From the NCBI RefSeq assembly GCF_014851905.1, contig NZ_JACVAQ010000002.1, forward strand, positions 1 to 64,000: a stretch of DNA of 64,000 nt, written 5' to 3'. The position numbers were made by a program, and so were the translations under genes. Origin of the DNA: Pseudomonas sp. PDM14 (GTDB lineage Bacteria; Pseudomonadota; Gammaproteobacteria; Pseudomonadales; Pseudomonadaceae). The notes beneath the pieces were generated by a model, which saw nothing but the letters and a program-made list of their open reading frames with translations, did not search any database and had not been told where the DNA came from. How positions within the stretch are numbered: position 1 is the first letter of the stretch; each line of letters begins with the position of its first letter. Shown one piece after another: positions 9,643 through 22,522 of this stretch.

Positions 9643-11325
9643 ATGCGCCTCACACTAAAAACAAAAGTACTGCTGCTGGCCCTGGTGCCGGTGATCCTCT
9701 TCGCCCTGGTTCTTAGTGGCGCTGCTGCCAAGATTCTGCTCGACCTCGCCGAGGGCGAGGTCAAGGAAACCCGCGACCGCCTGATGGAGGAAAGCCACAA
9801 GGAGCTGCAGAACTACATGCAGATCGCCCTGGGCTCGGTGCAGGCGCTCTATGACCAGGCGGCACCAGGCGACACCGCCAGCCGCGAGCAGGCCATTGCC
9901 ATCCTGTCGAAGATCAAGTACGGCAAGGATGGCTACTTCTTCGGCCATGACTCCAACGTGGTGCGCCTGTTCCGCGGCGACAGCCCGGTTGACGTGGGCA
10001 AGAACCTCTCCGATCGCAAGGACCCCAACGGCGTCTACGTCAACCGCGAACTGGTGCGGGTGGCCAAGGACAGCAGCTACTACGTGCAATACAGCTCGCC
10101 GCTGCCGACCAACGAGAAGGTCATGGTGCCCAAGCTGGCGTACAGCTATTACCTGAGCAAATGGGACATGGCGCTCGGTACCGCGATCAACCTGGATGGC
10201 GTCGAGGCCGAGGTGGCCAAGGTGCAACTGGCCATCGACGAGCGCATCAGCACCATCCTCAGCAGCGTGCTGGTGATCGCGGTGATCCTTCTGGTGATCT
10301 TCGGTATCGCTGGCCTGGCCCTGGCCAATGCTTTCCTCAAGCCGTTGCAGCAGATCAAGGACAACCTCGACGACATCGCCGCCGGTGAAGGTGACCTGAC
10401 CCGACGCCTGCCAGTGAACAGCAATGACGAGCTGGGCCAGTTGGCCGGATCGTTCAACCAGTTCGTCGAGAAGATCCACGGCCTGGTGCGGCAGATCGTC
10501 GACATGACCGGCCAGCTCACCGGCCTGGTGGCCGAGGTGTCGTCCCAGGCGCAGCGCTCGGAACAGGCGATGGATCGCCAGCGTCACGAAACCGACCAGG
10601 TGGCGACGGCGATCAACGAGATGTCCGCCGCCGCCCATGAGGTGGCCAAGAGTGCCCAGGGCGCGGCCGAAGCGGCGCAGCAGACCGATCAGGAAGGCCA
10701 GGCGGCGAAGAAGGTGGTGGATGGCAGCATCACGCGCATCCATGCCCTGGTCGGCGACATCCGCAGCAGCGGGCAGTCGCTCGACAGCCTGCAGCAGGAC
10801 GTGCAGTCGATTGTCAGCGTGCTCGGCGTGATTCGCTCCATCGCCGAACAGACCAACCTGCTCGCGCTCAACGCGGCCATCGAGGCGGCGCGCGCCGGCG
10901 AGGCCGGGCGAGGCTTTGCCGTGGTCGCCGACGAGGTGCGTGCGCTGGCCAGCCGCACGCAGCAGAGCACCCAGGAAATCCAGGGCATGATCGACCGCCT
11001 GCAACAGGGCACCCAGGAGGCGGTGACGTCGATGCGCCGCTCCAGCGATGCCGGTGACATCACCAGCGAGCAGGCCAACCAGGCCGGTTCGTCACTGGAT
11101 GCCATCGCCCAGCTGATCGGCACCATCAACGCCATGAACGCGCAGATCGCCAGCGCCGCCGAGGAGCAGACCGCGGTGGCCGAGGAGATCAACCGCAGCG
11201 TGCACCAGATCGCCGTGGCGGTGGACAGCGTGGCCGATGAAACCCAGCACGGAGCGCAGACCGCGCGCAGCCTGGCGGCTCTGGGCGAGCGCCTGAGCTC
11301 GCTGGTGCGGCAGTTCCGCATCTGA
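9643..11325 (+). CDS. Methyl-accepting chemotaxis protein with single Cache domain (CtpM-like)
   Basis: A 560-residue chemoreceptor. TM1 is about 6-28; the periplasmic sCache_2 domain follows with [11 protein letters not shown] and the closing [16 protein letters not shown]2 is about 200-222, then HAMP (PLQQIKDNL) and the methylation/signalling hairpin ([13 protein letters not shown]). The ATG at 9643 has GAGGAT just upstream; a TTG 30 bp earlier is rejected. In PAO1 the syntenic receptor CtpM mediates malate taxis, so a C4-dicarboxylate ligand is a fair guess only. Confidence 0.85.
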   Translation: MRLTLKTKVLLLALVPVILFALVLSGAAAKILLDLAEGEVKETRDRLMEESHKELQNYMQIALGSVQALYDQAAPGDTASREQAIAILSKIKYGKDGYFFGHDSNVVRLFRGDSPVDVGKNLSDRKDPNGVYVNRELVRVAKDSSYYVQYSSPLPTNEKVMVPKLAYSYYLSKWDMALGTAINLDGVEAEVAKVQLAIDERISTILSSVLVIAVILLVIFGIAGLALANAFLKPLQQIKDNLDDIAAGEGDLTRRLPVNSNDELGQLAGSFNQFVEKIHGLVRQIVDMTGQLTGLVAEVSSQAQRSEQAMDRQRHETDQVATAINEMSAAAHEVAKSAQGAAEAAQQTDQEGQAAKKVVDGSITRIHALVGDIRSSGQSLDSLQQDVQSIVSVLGVIRSIAEQTNLLALNAAIEAARAGEAGRGFAVVADEVRALASRTQQSTQEIQGMIDRLQQGTQEAVTSMRRSSDAGDITSEQANQAGSSLDAIAQLIGTINAMNAQIASAAEEQTAVAEEINRSVHQIAVAVDSVADETQHGAQTARSLAALGERLSSLVRQFRI

Positions 11326-11343
11326 CCGTGATGTGGTGAAACG

Positions 11344-11364
11344 AGGCGCTGCGGCGCCTTTTTT
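11344..11364 (+). terminator. Terminator after the sCache chemoreceptor gene
   Basis: AGGCGC and GCGCCT form a perfect 6-bp stem with loop TGCG followed by six Ts. It lies inside an upstream extension of the next reading frame, which supports the later start (11453) for that gene. Confidence 0.8.
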
Positions 11365-11452
11365 CATGCCCGCAAGACCGGCTGCAAATGACTGGCACTT
11401 GCCCGACCAGCGGCGGACTAAACAGAAACAGTCTCTGAGGTTCGCCCCTGCC

Positions 11453-12514
11453 ATGTCGTCAGACCGTATCGAACAGAAAACCTTTCTCCTGCTGCTGGTC
11501 ATCGTCACCCTGGCCTTCGGCTGGATTCTGCTGCCGTTCTACGGTGCGGTGTTCTGGGCGGTGGTGCTGGCGGTGATCTTCGGCCCGCTGCAGCGGCGCC
11601 TGGCGCTGCGCATCGGTGGGCGTGGCAACCTGTCGGCGCTGATCACGCTGCTGATCTGCCTGACGGTGGCGATCCTCCCGGTGATCGCCATCACCAGCAT
11701 GCTGGTCAGCGAAGGCACGGTGATCTACCAGCGCATCGAGTCCGGTGAGCTGGATGTCGGCGCCTATGTCGAACAAACCAAGGCCATGCTGCCCGGCAGC
11801 GTGCAGACCCAGCTCGACCGCTTTGGCCTGGGCGATTTCGATGCGGTTCGTGATCGTATCGCCAAAGGTGCGCTGGCCGGCAGTCAGTTCCTCGCGACCA
11901 AGGCGTTCTCCATCGGCCAGGACACGTTCCAGTTCGTCATCGGCTTTTTCCTGATGCTCTACCTGCTGTATTTCTTCCTGCGTGACGGCCCGGAGCTGGT
12001 GCGCACCGTGCGCACGGCGATCCCGCTGGTGGATACGCAGAAGCGCCGCCTGCAGATCAAGTTCACCCGCGTGGTGCGCGCCACGGTGAAGGGCAACATC
12101 GTTGTCGCCGCGGTGCAGGGTGCGCTGGGCGGGGTGATCTTCTGGATTCTCGGTATTCCCAGCCCGCTGATCTGGGGGGTGCTGATGGCCTTCCTGTCGC
12201 TGCTGCCGGCCGTGGGCTGCGGCATCGTCTGGGTGCCGGTCGCGCTGTACCTGCTGCTCAGCGGGCAGATGGTCCAGGGCGTGGTGCTGGTGCTGTTCGG
12301 CGTGCTGGTGATCGGCCTGGTCGACAACATCCTGCGCCCGTTGCTGGTGGGCAAGGACACGCGCATGCCGGACTACCTGATCCTCATCTCCACCCTCGGT
12401 GGCCTGACCCTGTTCGGCCTCAACGGCTTCGTCATCGGGCCGCTGATCGCCGCATTGTTTATCGCCTGCTGGGATCTCTACAGCAGTAGCAAGCGCACCG
12501 TGCGTCTGCCGTAG
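11453..12514 (+). CDS. AI-2E family transporter
   Basis: A 353-residue membrane protein of the AI-2 exporter (PerM/TqsA) family with about eight helices and the family segments PLIWGVLMAFLSLLPAVG and DNILRPLLVGKDT. Substrates are rarely known; TqsA exports AI-2 in E. coli, and others are Na+/H+ antiporters. The ATG at 11453 was chosen because upstream sequence contains a terminator hairpin; GAGG precedes it. It converges with nuoN at a bidirectional terminator. Confidence 0.85.
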   Translation: MSSDRIEQKTFLLLLVIVTLAFGWILLPFYGAVFWAVVLAVIFGPLQRRLALRIGGRGNLSALITLLICLTVAILPVIAITSMLVSEGTVIYQRIESGELDVGAYVEQTKAMLPGSVQTQLDRFGLGDFDAVRDRIAKGALAGSQFLATKAFSIGQDTFQFVIGFFLMLYLLYFFLRDGPELVRTVRTAIPLVDTQKRRLQIKFTRVVRATVKGNIVVAAVQGALGGVIFWILGIPSPLIWGVLMAFLSLLPAVGCGIVWVPVALYLLLSGQMVQGVVLVLFGVLVIGLVDNILRPLLVGKDTRMPDYLILISTLGGLTLFGLNGFVIGPLIAALFIACWDLYSSSKRTVRLP

Positions 12515-12529
12515 CGTTTTCGCAGGCAG

Positions 12530-12557
12530 AAAAAACCCGGCATGTGCCGGGTTTTTT
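12530..12557. terminator. Bidirectional terminator ending the nuo operon and the AI-2E gene
   Basis: AAAAAACCCGGC and GCCGGGTTTTTT form a 12-bp stem around ATGT, with A/T tracts serving both convergent transcripts. Confidence 0.92.
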
Positions 12558-12571
12558 GTTTGCCTGGGTGC

Positions 12572-14047
12572 TCAGGGCGCGAGGGGCACAAGACCGGCGT
12601 GCTGCACCAGCTCCAGTAGCGGTTGCGGGTACACGCCCAGCCCGAAGGTGAGCAGGGCGACGAGCAGCAGCATGATGCCGCCAGCGTGTTGCGCCCAGTG
12701 CATGTCCGCATCGTGGCGGCGCAGGTTCGGCTCGACCATGAACAGGGTGACCATCACGCGCAGGTAATAGAACACGCCGATGGCGCTACCCAGGACCAGC
12801 GCGCCGAGCAGCCACCACTGCTGCGCCTGCACGCCGGCGGCGACCACGTAGAACTTGCCGATGAAACCGGCGGTCAGCGGGATGCCCGCCAGCGACAGCA
12901 TCATCACGGTGAGCACGGCGGTCAGGTACGGACGGCGCCAGAACAGGCCGCGGTACTCGTACAGGGCGTCGGCGTCGCGGCCGCTGTAGGGCGTGGACAT
13001 CAGGGTGATCACGCCGAACGCGCCCAGGCTGGTCAGCACGTAGGTGGCCAGGTACACGCCAATTGCTTCCACGGCCAGGCCCTTGCTGGCGATCAGCGCC
13101 ACCAGCAGGTAGCCGAAGTGGGCGATGGAGGAGTAGCCGAGCAGGCGCTTGAGGTTGTTCTGCAGCAGGGCCAACAGGTTGCCGAAGAGGATCGAGGCAA
13201 TGGCGATCAGCGTCAGCAGCTCGTTCAGCCAGCCGCCAGCGGCAACTGGGGAAACCTGGTACAGGCGCAGCAACACGGCGAACACCGCGACCTTGCTGGC
13301 GGTGGCGAGGAAGGCGGCGACCGGTGCCGGCGCGCCTTCGTAGACGTCCGGCGTCCACAGGTGGAACGGTACCAGCGACAGCTTGAAGGCCAGGCCGATC
13401 AGCATCATGCCCATGCCGATCTGGGCGATCAGGCTGGGCAGGCCATCCGCCGCCAGCTTGGCGCCGATACCAGCGAAGCTGAGGCTGCCGGATTCGGCGT
13501 AGAGCAGGGCCATGCCGAACAGCAGGAACGCCGAGCCGGCGGCCGACAGGACCATGTACTTGATGCCGGCTTCCAGCGAGCGCTTGTTGAAGAAGGCGTA
13601 AGCGATCATGCCGTAGGTCGGCACCGAGAGCAGTTCCAGGCCGATGAACAGGCCGGCCAGGTGTTGCGCGCTGACCAGGACCAGGCCGCCGGTGGCGGAC
13701 AGCAGCATCAGCAGGTACAGCTCTTCGCGGTTGCCCGGATAACCCTTGCCCGAATCGCCGCCCAGGTACGCGTGGATCAGGGTGATGCAGGCCAGCGTGG
13801 CGGCGAGCACCAGTGCCATGTAGTAGCAGGCGTAGGTGTCGATCAGCAGCAGCGGGGTGACTTCCAGCGGCGTCACGCCCAGGGCCGGGATGATCGACAG
13901 CAGCGCCAGGTTGAGGCCGACCACGGACAGGCCGAAGGTCATCGAGTGGTTGCGCTTCCAGGCGATGGCCAGCATCACCACGACGACGGTGATGCTGGTG
14001 ACCAGCAGCGGCAGCAGGGCGATGAAGTGTTGAATCGTCAGTTGCAT
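12572..14047 (-). CDS. nuoN: NADH-quinone oxidoreductase subunit N
   Basis: Membrane-arm subunit N of respiratory complex I, one of three antiporter-like proton-pumping subunits. The 491-residue hydrophobic protein carries the conserved [15 protein letters not shown] segment and the discontinuous helix regions of the Mrp-type fold. The start ATG at 14047 is 4 bp after the nuoM stop. It is the last gene of the nuo operon. Confidence 0.95.
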   Translation of the reverse strand: MQLTIQHFIALLPLLVTSITVVVVMLAIAWKRNHSMTFGLSVVGLNLALLSIIPALGVTPLEVTPLLLIDTYACYYMALVLAATLACITLIHAYLGGDSGKGYPGNREELYLLMLLSATGGLVLVSAQHLAGLFIGLELLSVPTYGMIAYAFFNKRSLEAGIKYMVLSAAGSAFLLFGMALLYAESGSLSFAGIGAKLAADGLPSLIAQIGMGMMLIGLAFKLSLVPFHLWTPDVYEGAPAPVAAFLATASKVAVFAVLLRLYQVSPVAAGGWLNELLTLIAIASILFGNLLALLQNNLKRLLGYSSIAHFGYLLVALIASKGLAVEAIGVYLATYVLTSLGAFGVITLMSTPYSGRDADALYEYRGLFWRRPYLTAVLTVMMLSLAGIPLTAGFIGKFYVVAAGVQAQQWWLLGALVLGSAIGVFYYLRVMVTLFMVEPNLRRHDADMHWAQHAGGIMLLLVALLTFGLGVYPQPLLELVQHAGLVPLAP

Positions 14048-14051
14048 AGCA

Positions 14052-15575
14052 CTACTTACCGAGTTGATTGAGGGCGCTGCCCATCCATTGCTGCACACCG
14101 TTCATGGTGGCGGCAGAGGTGTCGAGAACCGGCTGCGGGTAGACGCCGAGCAGGATCAGCAGGACCGCCAGGCCCAGCACCATACCCAACTCGCGAACCT
14201 TGAGGGCTTGCAGCGGTTCGTCCGACTTGGCGGTGCCGAAGTAGGCACGGTGGATCATGATCAGCGAGTAGACCGAGCCGAACACCAGGCCGGTGGCCGC
14301 CAGGACGATGACCCACGGCGCCGTCTGGAACGCACCGATGAGGATCAGGAACTCGCCGACGAAGTTGCCGGTGCCTGGTAGGCCCAGTGCCGCTGCAGCG
14401 AAGAACAGGCTCACCGCAGGCAACCACGGCAGGCGCGACCAGATGCCGCCCATCTGGCGCATGTCGCGGGTGTGCAGGCGCTCGTAGAGCTGGCCGCAGA
14501 GGATGAACAGTGCCGCGGCCGATAGGCCGTGGGCCATCATCTGTACCACTGCGCCCTGCAGGGCGATCAGGCTGCCGGAGTAGATGGCGATCAGCACGAA
14601 GCCCATGTGCGAGACGCTGGAGTAGGCCACCAGGCGCTTGATGTCGGTCTGGGCGAACGACAGCAGGGCACCGTAGATGATCGCGAATACGCCAAGCCAC
14701 TGGGCGATCGGTGCGAACTCGGCCGAGGCGTTGGGGAACAGCGGCAGGGCGAAGCGCATCAGGCCGTAGGCCGCGGTTTTCAGCAAGATACCGGCGAGGT
14801 CCACGGAGCCTGCGGTCGGTGCCTGGGCGTGGGCGTCGGGCAGCCAGGAGTGGAACGGCACCACCGGGAACTTCACCGCGAAGGCGATGAAGAAGCCGAG
14901 CATCAGCAGGTATTCGGTGCCCGCGGTGAACTGGGTCTTCAGCAGGTCGGCGTAGTTGAAGGTCAGCACGCCGGTCTGGTCGAAGTGGACGAACACCAGG
15001 GCCAGGATGGCCACCAGCATGATCAGGCCGCTGGCCTGGGTGAAAATGAAGAACTTGGTGGCGGCGGTGATGCGGGTCTTGCCTTCGCTGCCGCTATGAC
15101 CCCAGAGCGCGATGAGGAAGTACATCGGCACCAGCATCATTTCCCAGAAGAAGAAGAACAGGAACAGGTCGATGGCGAGGAACACGCCGACCACGCCGCC
15201 AAGGATCCACATCAGGTTGAGGTGGAAGAAGCCGACGCGGTTCTGGATCTCGTTCCACGAGCACAGTACCGAGAGCACACCGAGCAGGCCGGTGAGGGCG
15301 ATCATCAGCACGGACAGACCGTCCAGCGCCAGGTGCACGTTGATACCGAAACGCTCGATCCACTGCACCTTGAATTCGGCGGCCCAGACCGGGTCCGCGC
15401 CCGGCACCGGGGCCAGGGCGAAGTTGCCGGTAGCCCACAGCCACAGGCCGAGGCCGAACAGCAGGCTCATGGTCAGCAGGGCGATCCAGCGCGGCAGGGT
15501 GTTGCCGAAACGCTCGCCTTGCCAGCACAACAGGCCGCCGATGAAGGGGATCAGGATTAGCCAGGGCAGAATCAT
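14052..15575 (-). CDS. nuoM: NADH-quinone oxidoreductase subunit M
   Basis: Antiporter-like membrane subunit M of complex I, 507 residues. It shows [16 protein letters not shown] (containing the conserved pumping-channel Glu) and [15 protein letters not shown] with its conserved Lys and Trp neighbours. It lies 15 bp downstream of nuoL and 4 bp upstream of nuoN. Confidence 0.96.
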   Translation of the reverse strand: MILPWLILIPFIGGLLCWQGERFGNTLPRWIALLTMSLLFGLGLWLWATGNFALAPVPGADPVWAAEFKVQWIERFGINVHLALDGLSVLMIALTGLLGVLSVLCSWNEIQNRVGFFHLNLMWILGGVVGVFLAIDLFLFFFFWEMMLVPMYFLIALWGHSGSEGKTRITAATKFFIFTQASGLIMLVAILALVFVHFDQTGVLTFNYADLLKTQFTAGTEYLLMLGFFIAFAVKFPVVPFHSWLPDAHAQAPTAGSVDLAGILLKTAAYGLMRFALPLFPNASAEFAPIAQWLGVFAIIYGALLSFAQTDIKRLVAYSSVSHMGFVLIAIYSGSLIALQGAVVQMMAHGLSAAALFILCGQLYERLHTRDMRQMGGIWSRLPWLPAVSLFFAAAALGLPGTGNFVGEFLILIGAFQTAPWVIVLAATGLVFGSVYSLIMIHRAYFGTAKSDEPLQALKVRELGMVLGLAVLLILLGVYPQPVLDTSAATMNGVQQWMGSALNQLGK

Positions 15576-15590
15576 GACGGTTGGATTTCC

Positions 15591-17441
15591 TTAATTCAGA
15601 ATCAGCAGCAGGCCGAGCACCAGCACGGCACCCCCGGCGATGGACGTGGCGTACCAGCGGATCTGGCCGGTCTCGCTGCGCGCGAGCAGGGCGTTGCCGC
15701 CGCGAATCAGGCGCGGAACCAGGCCGATGCCGCGGTCGATCGGGTCACGCCCGAGCAGACGGCAGAGCAGCAGATAGGGGCGCACGAACAGCTTGTCGTA
15801 GAGCCAGTCGAAGCCCCAGGCGGCGAACCACCAGGCCGACAGGAAACGGCCCGGCGCGCTCTGCGCCACCGCTGTGACAAAACGGCGCTTGCCGAGGAAC
15901 AGCAGGGCAGCGAGCAGGATGCCGGCCAGGGCGATGGCGCCCGAGGCGATTTCCAGGCTGTGCTGCGCTTCGCCACCGGCATGGCCGACGCTCTGCGGTA
16001 GGACGCCAGCCAGCGGCGGGGTGATCAGTGCGCCGATGAAGGTCGACAGCACGATCAGCACCGACAGCGGCAGCCAGTGGGCGATGCCGTGACCGGCGTG
16101 GGCCTCGGTCTTCTGTTCGCCGTGGAAGGCGATGAAGATCAGGCGGAAGGTGTAGATCGAGGTCAGGAAGGCACCGGCCAGGCCGGCGTACAGCAGGCCG
16201 CTGTGGCCGCTGGCGAAGGCTTCCCAGAGGATCTCGTCCTTGGAGTAGAACCCGGCGGTGATCAGCGGCAGTGCGGCCAGGGCCGAGCCGCCGACGATGA
16301 AGCTGGCGTAGGCCAGCGGCAGTTTCTTCCACAGACCGCCCATCTTGAAGATGTTCTGCTCGTGGTGGCAGGCGTTGATCACCGCACCGGACGCGAGGAA
16401 CAGCAGGGCCTTGAAGAAGGCGTGGGTCATCAGGTGGAAGATCGCCGCGTCCCAGGCACCAACGCCGAGGGCGAGGAACATGTAGCCGATCTGGCTCATG
16501 GTCGAGTAGGCGAGGATGCGCTTGATGTCGGTCTGCACCAGGGCGGCGAAGCCGGCCAGGACCAGGGTCACGCCGCCGACGATGCCGACCAGTTCGAGGA
16601 TCTCGGGGGTCAGCAGGAACAGGCCGTGGGTACGGGCGATCAGGTAGACGCCAGCGGTAACCATGGTGGCCGCGTGGATCAGGGCGGAAACCGGCGTCGG
16701 GCCGGCCATCGCATCGGCCAGCCAGGTTTGCAGTGGCAGCTGGGCGGATTTACCCACCGCGCCGCCGAGCAGCATCAGCGTGGCAACCCACAGCCAGGTG
16801 TCGCCGGCCACGTACTTCTGCGGCGCCAGCACCATCAGCTCCTGGATGTTCAGGGTGCCGAGGTGGAGGAACAGGATGAACAGGCCGATGGCCATGAACA
16901 CGTCGCCGATACGGGTGACGATGAACGCCTTCAGCGCCGCGTTGCCATTGGGCACGTGCTTGAAGTAGAAGCCGATCAGCAGGTACGAGCACAGGCCCAC
17001 GCCTTCCCAACCGAAGTAGAGGAACAGCAGGTTATCGCCGAGCACCAGGAACAGCATGCTGGCGATGAACAGGTTGGTGTAGGCGAAGAAGCGCGAGTAA
17101 CCCTCTTCACCGCGCATGTACCAGCTGGCGAACAGGTGGATCAGGAAGCCGACCCCGGTGACCACGCCGAGCATGGTCACCGACAGGCCGTCGAGGTAAA
17201 GGGTGAAGCTCGGGGCGAAACCGCCGACGCTCATCCACTGCCACAACACCTGGGTGAACACGCCGTTTTCTGGCGGATTGACGTTGAACTGCAGGATCAC
17301 CCAGCCGGCGGTGAGCGCCGACAGGCCGATCGAGCCGACGCCGATCAGCGCCGAGAGGTTTTCCGAGAAACGTCCGCGGGAGAAGGCCAGGAGAAACCAG
17401 CCAAGCAGCGGAAACAGGCATGTCAGGAATAGAAGGTTCAT
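15591..17441 (-). CDS. nuoL: NADH-quinone oxidoreductase subunit L
   Basis: Distal proton-pumping subunit of complex I, 616 residues, with about 16 helices including the C-terminal lateral helix. Family signatures [27 protein letters not shown] and [15 protein letters not shown] are present (shortened here: [16 protein letters not shown]). Its ATG overlaps the nuoK stop by 4 bp. Confidence 0.96.
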   Translation of the reverse strand: MNLLFLTCLFPLLGWFLLAFSRGRFSENLSALIGVGSIGLSALTAGWVILQFNVNPPENGVFTQVLWQWMSVGGFAPSFTLYLDGLSVTMLGVVTGVGFLIHLFASWYMRGEEGYSRFFAYTNLFIASMLFLVLGDNLLFLYFGWEGVGLCSYLLIGFYFKHVPNGNAALKAFIVTRIGDVFMAIGLFILFLHLGTLNIQELMVLAPQKYVAGDTWLWVATLMLLGGAVGKSAQLPLQTWLADAMAGPTPVSALIHAATMVTAGVYLIARTHGLFLLTPEILELVGIVGGVTLVLAGFAALVQTDIKRILAYSTMSQIGYMFLALGVGAWDAAIFHLMTHAFFKALLFLASGAVINACHHEQNIFKMGGLWKKLPLAYASFIVGGSALAALPLITAGFYSKDEILWEAFASGHSGLLYAGLAGAFLTSIYTFRLIFIAFHGEQKTEAHAGHGIAHWLPLSVLIVLSTFIGALITPPLAGVLPQSVGHAGGEAQHSLEIASGAIALAGILLAALLFLGKRRFVTAVAQSAPGRFLSAWWFAAWGFDWLYDKLFVRPYLLLCRLLGRDPIDRGIGLVPRLIRGGNALLARSETGQIRWYATSIAGGAVLVLGLLLILN

Positions 17442-17746
17442 CCGCGCATCTCGCTCGCAGCGTCGATATCGAGGGTGTTGAAGCGGCGATACAGCTGCAG
17501 CAGGATCGCCAGGCCGATACTGGCCTCGGCGGCTGCCAGGGTGATCACCAGAATGAACATCACCTGGCCATCAGCCTGCACCCAGCGGCTGCCGGCAACG
17601 ACGAAGGCCAGGGCGGTGGCGTTCATCATGATTTCCAGACTCATCAACACGAAGAGAATGTTGCGGCGCACCATCAGGCCGATCAGGCCGAGGCTGAACA
17701 GCACGCCGGCCAAGGCCAGGCCGTGCTCCATGGGAATCGCGTTCAT
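17438..17746 (-). CDS. nuoK: NADH-quinone oxidoreductase subunit K
   Basis: A 102-residue membrane subunit with three helices; the conserved Glu residues of the quinone-to-pump relay are in [10 protein letters not shown] and [11 protein letters not shown]. The start is MNAIPME at 17746, overlapping the nuoJ stop by 4 bp; the stop overlaps the nuoL start by 4 bp, so J, K and L are translationally coupled. Confidence 0.95.
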   Translation of the reverse strand: MNAIPMEHGLALAGVLFSLGLIGLMVRRNILFVLMSLEIMMNATALAFVVAGSRWVQADGQVMFILVITLAAAEASIGLAILLQLYRRFNTLDIDAASEMRG

Positions 17747-18252
17747 GGTTTGAGCTCCTTGGCTTCGTGGCGGCCCAGGTGGTAGGCGGCGACCAGCGCG
17801 GCGAGCAGCAGCATGGAGGCCAGCTCCACGACCAGCAGGTAGGGGCCGAACAGGGTGATACCCACGGCTTTGGCATCGACCGTGACCAGGCCGATGGAGG
17901 CACCGCTCGGCGCCTTGAACAGGGCGTACAGCAGCTGGCCCAGGAGCAGCGCGGCGAGAATCGCCGGGCCGGTCCAGATACCGGGTTTGAACCACTGCTT
18001 TTCCTGGTCGACCGCAGCCGGACCGAGGTTGAGCATCATCACCACGAAGACGAACAGCACCATGATCGCACCGGCGTAGACGATGATCTCCAGCGCGCCG
18101 GCGAACGGTGCGCCGAGGGCGAAGAAAGTCATGGCCACGGCCAGCAGCGACACGATGAGATAGAGCAGGGCATGCACGGGGTTGGTGTTGGTCACCACCC
18201 GCACGGTTGAAGCCACGGCAACGCCCGCGGCGAAGTAGAAAGCGAATTCCAT
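17743..18252 (-). CDS. nuoJ: NADH-quinone oxidoreductase subunit J
   Basis: A 169-residue, five-helix membrane subunit of complex I. The [20 protein letters not shown] stretch contains the pi-bulge helix characteristic of NuoJ. It sits 9 bp after nuoI and overlaps nuoK by 4 bp. Confidence 0.95.
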   Translation of the reverse strand: MEFAFYFAAGVAVASTVRVVTNTNPVHALLYLIVSLLAVAMTFFALGAPFAGALEIIVYAGAIMVLFVFVVMMLNLGPAAVDQEKQWFKPGIWTGPAILAALLLGQLLYALFKAPSGASIGLVTVDAKAVGITLFGPYLLVVELASMLLLAALVAAYHLGRHEAKELKP

Positions 18253-18261
18253 CGTTCGTCC

Positions 18262-18810
<549 letters not shown>

Positions 18811-18821
18811 CGTGTTTCTCC

Positions 18822-19814
18822 TTACTGGGTGGCCAGCACGAGCGCGCCGGTCACCAGCAGGTTGATCAGGGTCAGCGGAAGGCAGAACTTCCAGCTGAAC
18901 GCCATGACCTGGTCATACCGCGGGCGTGGGATCGACGCGCGCAGCAGGATGAAGATCATGATGAAGAAGCAGGTTTTCAGGGCGAACCAGATGAACGGGA
19001 TCTGCGGCAGGATGCCGAACGGCCCGTGCCAGCCACCGAAGAACAGGGTTACCAGCAGCGCCGATACGGTGACGATGGCCACGTACTCACCGACAAAGAA
19101 CATGCCCCATTTCATGCCGGCGTATTCGATGTGGTAACCGTCGGCCAGTTCCTGCTCCGCTTCCGGCTGGTCGAATGGGTGACGGTGAGTCACGGCGACG
19201 CCAGCGATGAAGAAGGTACAGAAGCCGAAGAACTGCGGAATGATGAACCACAGGTTCTCGGCCTGGTAATCGACGATGTCGCGCATGTTGAACGAGCCGA
19301 CCTGCGCTACCACGCCCATCAGGGCCAGGGCCAGGAACACCTCGTAGGAGACGGTCTGGGCCGAGGCGCGCAGGGCGCCGAGCAGGGCGAACTTGTTGTT
19401 GCTCGACCAGCCGGCGAACAGCACGGCGTACACCGACAGGCCGGCCATGGCGAAGAAGAACAGGATGCCGATGTTCAGGTCGGCAACGTACCAGGTCGGG
19501 GTGATCGGGATGATCGCGAAAGCGATCAGCATCGAGGCGAAGGCGATCATCGGCGCCAGGGTGAAGATGAACTTGTCGGCGAACGGTGGCGTCCAGTCTT
19601 CCTTGAAGAACATCTTCAGCATGTCGGCGGCGATCTGGAACATGCCGAACGGGCCTACACGGTTCGGGCCGTAGCGGTCCTGCCACCAGCCGAGCAGTCG
19701 ACGTTCGACGAAGCTCAGCAGCGCGCCGCAGATGACCACGGCGAGCAGGATGACGATGGCCTTGAGCACCGCGACGACCACGTCGATCACATCAGGAGTG
19801 AGCCAGCTCATCAT
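18822..19814 (-). CDS. nuoH: NADH-quinone oxidoreductase subunit H
   Basis: Membrane subunit at the base of the quinone chamber, 330 residues, eight helices. The conserved signature [15 protein letters not shown] and the acidic E-channel region [14 protein letters not shown] are present. Two tandem ATGs (19814, 19811) both overlap the nuoG stop; MSWLTP at 19811 matches usual family starts equally well. Confidence 0.96.
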   Translation of the reverse strand: MMSWLTPDVIDVVVAVLKAIVILLAVVICGALLSFVERRLLGWWQDRYGPNRVGPFGMFQIAADMLKMFFKEDWTPPFADKFIFTLAPMIAFASMLIAFAIIPITPTWYVADLNIGILFFFAMAGLSVYAVLFAGWSSNNKFALLGALRASAQTVSYEVFLALALMGVVAQVGSFNMRDIVDYQAENLWFIIPQFFGFCTFFIAGVAVTHRHPFDQPEAEQELADGYHIEYAGMKWGMFFVGEYVAIVTVSALLVTLFFGGWHGPFGILPQIPFIWFALKTCFFIMIFILLRASIPRPRYDQVMAFSWKFCLPLTLINLLVTGALVLATQ

Positions 19815-22522
19815 TGCGCGGCCTCCTGAACGCCGGTGACCACGGCGCCGGCGATGGCCGCCGGAATACCCGGCAGACCGGCCGGCAGGCCGACCAGGCC
19901 GATGGCCAGTTCTTCACGCACCTGTAGCAGCAGGCGCAGGGCCTGGCCGTTGACGGTCAGCGCCAGCAGGGCACCATCATTGACACCGAGGCGGTCGGCT
20001 TCGGCCTTGGCCAGAGCTACGTAAGGCTGCGGCATGCGCTCCTGCAGCGGAGCGGCGCGCGAAGAGTTCTCTTCGCTGCCGAACAGGTGATGCAGCGGCA
20101 CGACCTGCAGGGTGCCTGGTTGTGGGTTGAAAGCATTGGCAACGCTGAACCACGGCAGTACTGCGCCCTTGGCTTCGATCAGGCGCACGCCCGGATCGCC
20201 GGCACGCAGATGGCCGCCGACTTCGTCCTGGAACTTGTTCCAGGCTTGCGGCGAGTTCCAGCCTGGCGACCAGGCAAACGGGATCTGCTGACGGTCTTCC
20301 TTGCTGCCCGAGTAACCTTCCATGGAGAAGGCGAAAGCCGAGTCCTGGTCCTGCGGCTGACGCGGCTCGTGCACGCTGATATTGGCGCGCATGGCGGTAC
20401 GGCCGCTGTAGCGCAGCGGCTCGCGCGCCAGCTTCAGGCCCTTGATGCGGAACGAGGCGCTTGGTGCGGCTTCGGTGATGGTGGCGAGCGATGCGCTGCT
20501 GGCGGCGCAGGCCGCGGTGACCTGATCAAGCTGGGTCCAATCCGCCATCGGCTTGCCTTGCAGCGTGCTATGCAGGGCGTGCAGCCAGCGCCAGCCTTCA
20601 CGTACGAGGATGTTGCTGTCGTAGTAGCTCGGCTCGAACACCTGGAAGAAGCGCTGTGCACGGCCTTCCAGGCTGACCAGGGTGCCGTCGCCTTCGGCGA
20701 AGCTGGCAGCCGGCAGCACCAGATGGGCCTTGGCGGTGGTATCGGTCTGCTGGTGGTCGGCGACGATCACCACCTGGGCGGCGGCGAGGGCTGCATCGAC
20801 CTTGGCGGCATCGGCGCGGCGATACAGATCGTTTTCGAGGATGACCACGGCGTCGGCCTGGCCGGCGCTCAGGGCATCCAGTGCGGCATCCACGGAGTCG
20901 CCGCCGAACAGGGCCAGGCCCATGCTGTTGGCTTCCGGCACGACCAGGGTGATCGAACCGTTCTTCTCGCGATTCTTCAGTGCGCTGGCGATGTTCGCTG
21001 CGGCTTCGATCAGCGCCTTGCTGCCCAGCGAGGCACCGGAAACGATCAGCGGACGCTTGGCGTTGAGCAGGGCGTCGGCAATGCGCTGGACCAGCTCGGC
21101 GGCCTCGGCTTCCAGGCCGCTGACGGCCGGGGCACTCGGGTCGATGGCGTGGGCCACGGCGAAACCGAGGCGGGCCAGGTCGGCTGGTGCGGCGTGGACG
21201 GTTTCTTCGGCGATGTCGTCCAGGCGGGTGGCGGTGACGCTGGCGATGAACAGCGGGTTCAGCGCGTGCTGGGCGACGTTCTGCACGGCCGCCATGTGCC
21301 AATCCTGGATCTTCGCCGCCGCGGCGATCTCGGTGGCCTTGCCCTTGACCGACTGGCGCAGGGCCAGGGCCAGGCGTGCGGCAGTCTGGGTCAGGTCTTC
21401 GCCGAGAACGAACACGGCGTCGTGGCTTTCCACGTCACGCAGGTTCGGCACCGGCAATGGGCCGTTCTGCAGTACGTCGCGGATCAGGCGCAGGTTGTCC
21501 AGTTCGCCCGCGGCAATACCGGAGTAGTAGTTGCCTTCACCGACCAGCTCGCGCAGGGCGAAGTTGCCTTCCAGGCTGGCGCGGGGCGAACCGATGCCGA
21601 TCACGCGCTTGCCCTTGAGCAGCTCGGCGGCCTTGTCCAGTGCCGCGTCCAGGCCGAGCTTCTCGGTGCCCAGCGTAGGCTGGCGCGGGCGATCGTCGCG
21701 GTTGGTGTAGCCGTAGCCGAAGCGGCCTCGGTCACAGAGGAAATACTGGTTCACCGAGCCGTTGAAGCGGTTCTCGATGCGGCGGATCTCGCCGTAACGC
21801 TCGCCGGGGCTGGTGTTGCAGCCGCTGGAGCAGCCATGGCAGATGCTCGGCGAGAACTGCATGTCCCACTTGCGGTTGTAGCGCTCGGAGTGGGTCTTGT
21901 CGGTGAACACACCAGTCGGGCAGACCTCGACCAGGTTGCCGGAGAACTCGCTTTCCAGGGTGCCGTCTTCGACGCGGCCGAAGTACACGTTGTCATGCGC
22001 ACCGTAGACGCCCAGGTCGGTGCCACCGGCGTAGTCTTTGTAGTAGCGCACGCAGCGGTAGCAGGCGATGCAGCGGTTCATCTCGTGGGCGATGAACGGG
22101 CCGAGCTCCTGGTTCTGGTGGGTACGCTTGGTGAAGCGATAGCGGCGCTCGTTGTGGCCGGTCATCACCGTCATGTCCTGCAGGTGGCAGTGGCCGCCTT
22201 CCTCGCAGACCGGGCAGTCGTGCGGGTGGTTGGTCATCAGCCACTCGACGACGCTGGCGCGGAACTGCTTGGCCTCTTCGTCCTCGATGGAAATCCAGGT
22301 GTTGTCGGTTGCCGGGGTCATGCAGGACATGACCAAGCGGCCGCGCTTGTCGTTCTCGTCGCTGTACTGCTTCACCGCGCACTGGCGGCAGGCGCCGACG
22401 CTGCCGAGCGCCGGGTGCCAGCAGAAGTAGGGGATGTCGAGACCGAGGGACAGACAGGCCTGTAGCAGGTTGTCCGCACCATCGACTTCAAGATCTTTGC
22501 CGTCTACGTGGATAGTGGCCAT
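19811..22522 (-). CDS. nuoG: NADH-quinone oxidoreductase subunit G
   Basis: The largest peripheral-arm subunit, 903 residues. The N-terminal 2Fe-2S (N1b) ligands are Cys34, Cys45, Cys48 and Cys67; the N5 motif is [15 protein letters not shown]4 ligands are in [11 protein letters not shown] and CPTGVF; and the extra N7 cluster motif CHGCSSGCN plus CDRGRFG is retained, as in E. coli. The rest is a degenerate molybdopterin-oxidoreductase domain. Unlike most genes of this operon it is preceded by a 95-bp gap. Confidence 0.96.
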   Translation of the reverse strand: MATIHVDGKDLEVDGADNLLQACLSLGLDIPYFCWHPALGSVGACRQCAVKQYSDENDKRGRLVMSCMTPATDNTWISIEDEEAKQFRASVVEWLMTNHPHDCPVCEEGGHCHLQDMTVMTGHNERRYRFTKRTHQNQELGPFIAHEMNRCIACYRCVRYYKDYAGGTDLGVYGAHDNVYFGRVEDGTLESEFSGNLVEVCPTGVFTDKTHSERYNRKWDMQFSPSICHGCSSGCNTSPGERYGEIRRIENRFNGSVNQYFLCDRGRFGYGYTNRDDRPRQPTLGTEKLGLDAALDKAAELLKGKRVIGIGSPRASLEGNFALRELVGEGNYYSGIAAGELDNLRLIRDVLQNGPLPVPNLRDVESHDAVFVLGEDLTQTAARLALALRQSVKGKATEIAAAAKIQDWHMAAVQNVAQHALNPLFIASVTATRLDDIAEETVHAAPADLARLGFAVAHAIDPSAPAVSGLEAEAAELVQRIADALLNAKRPLIVSGASLGSKALIEAAANIASALKNREKNGSITLVVPEANSMGLALFGGDSVDAALDALSAGQADAVVILENDLYRRADAAKVDAALAAAQVVIVADHQQTDTTAKAHLVLPAASFAEGDGTLVSLEGRAQRFFQVFEPSYYDSNILVREGWRWLHALHSTLQGKPMADWTQLDQVTAACAASSASLATITEAAPSASFRIKGLKLAREPLRYSGRTAMRANISVHEPRQPQDQDSAFAFSMEGYSGSKEDRQQIPFAWSPGWNSPQAWNKFQDEVGGHLRAGDPGVRLIEAKGAVLPWFSVANAFNPQPGTLQVVPLHHLFGSEENSSRAAPLQERMPQPYVALAKAEADRLGVNDGALLALTVNGQALRLLLQVREELAIGLVGLPAGLPGIPAAIAGAVVTGVQEAAQ

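Noticed and set aside
20087..22465. Very long antisense frames opposite nuoG, nuoCD, the dCache receptor gene, purB and ftsK
   Set aside because: Typical mirror frames of high-GC genes: Gly/Ala/Val/His-rich, no motifs, and fully covered by well-recognised genes on the other strand.
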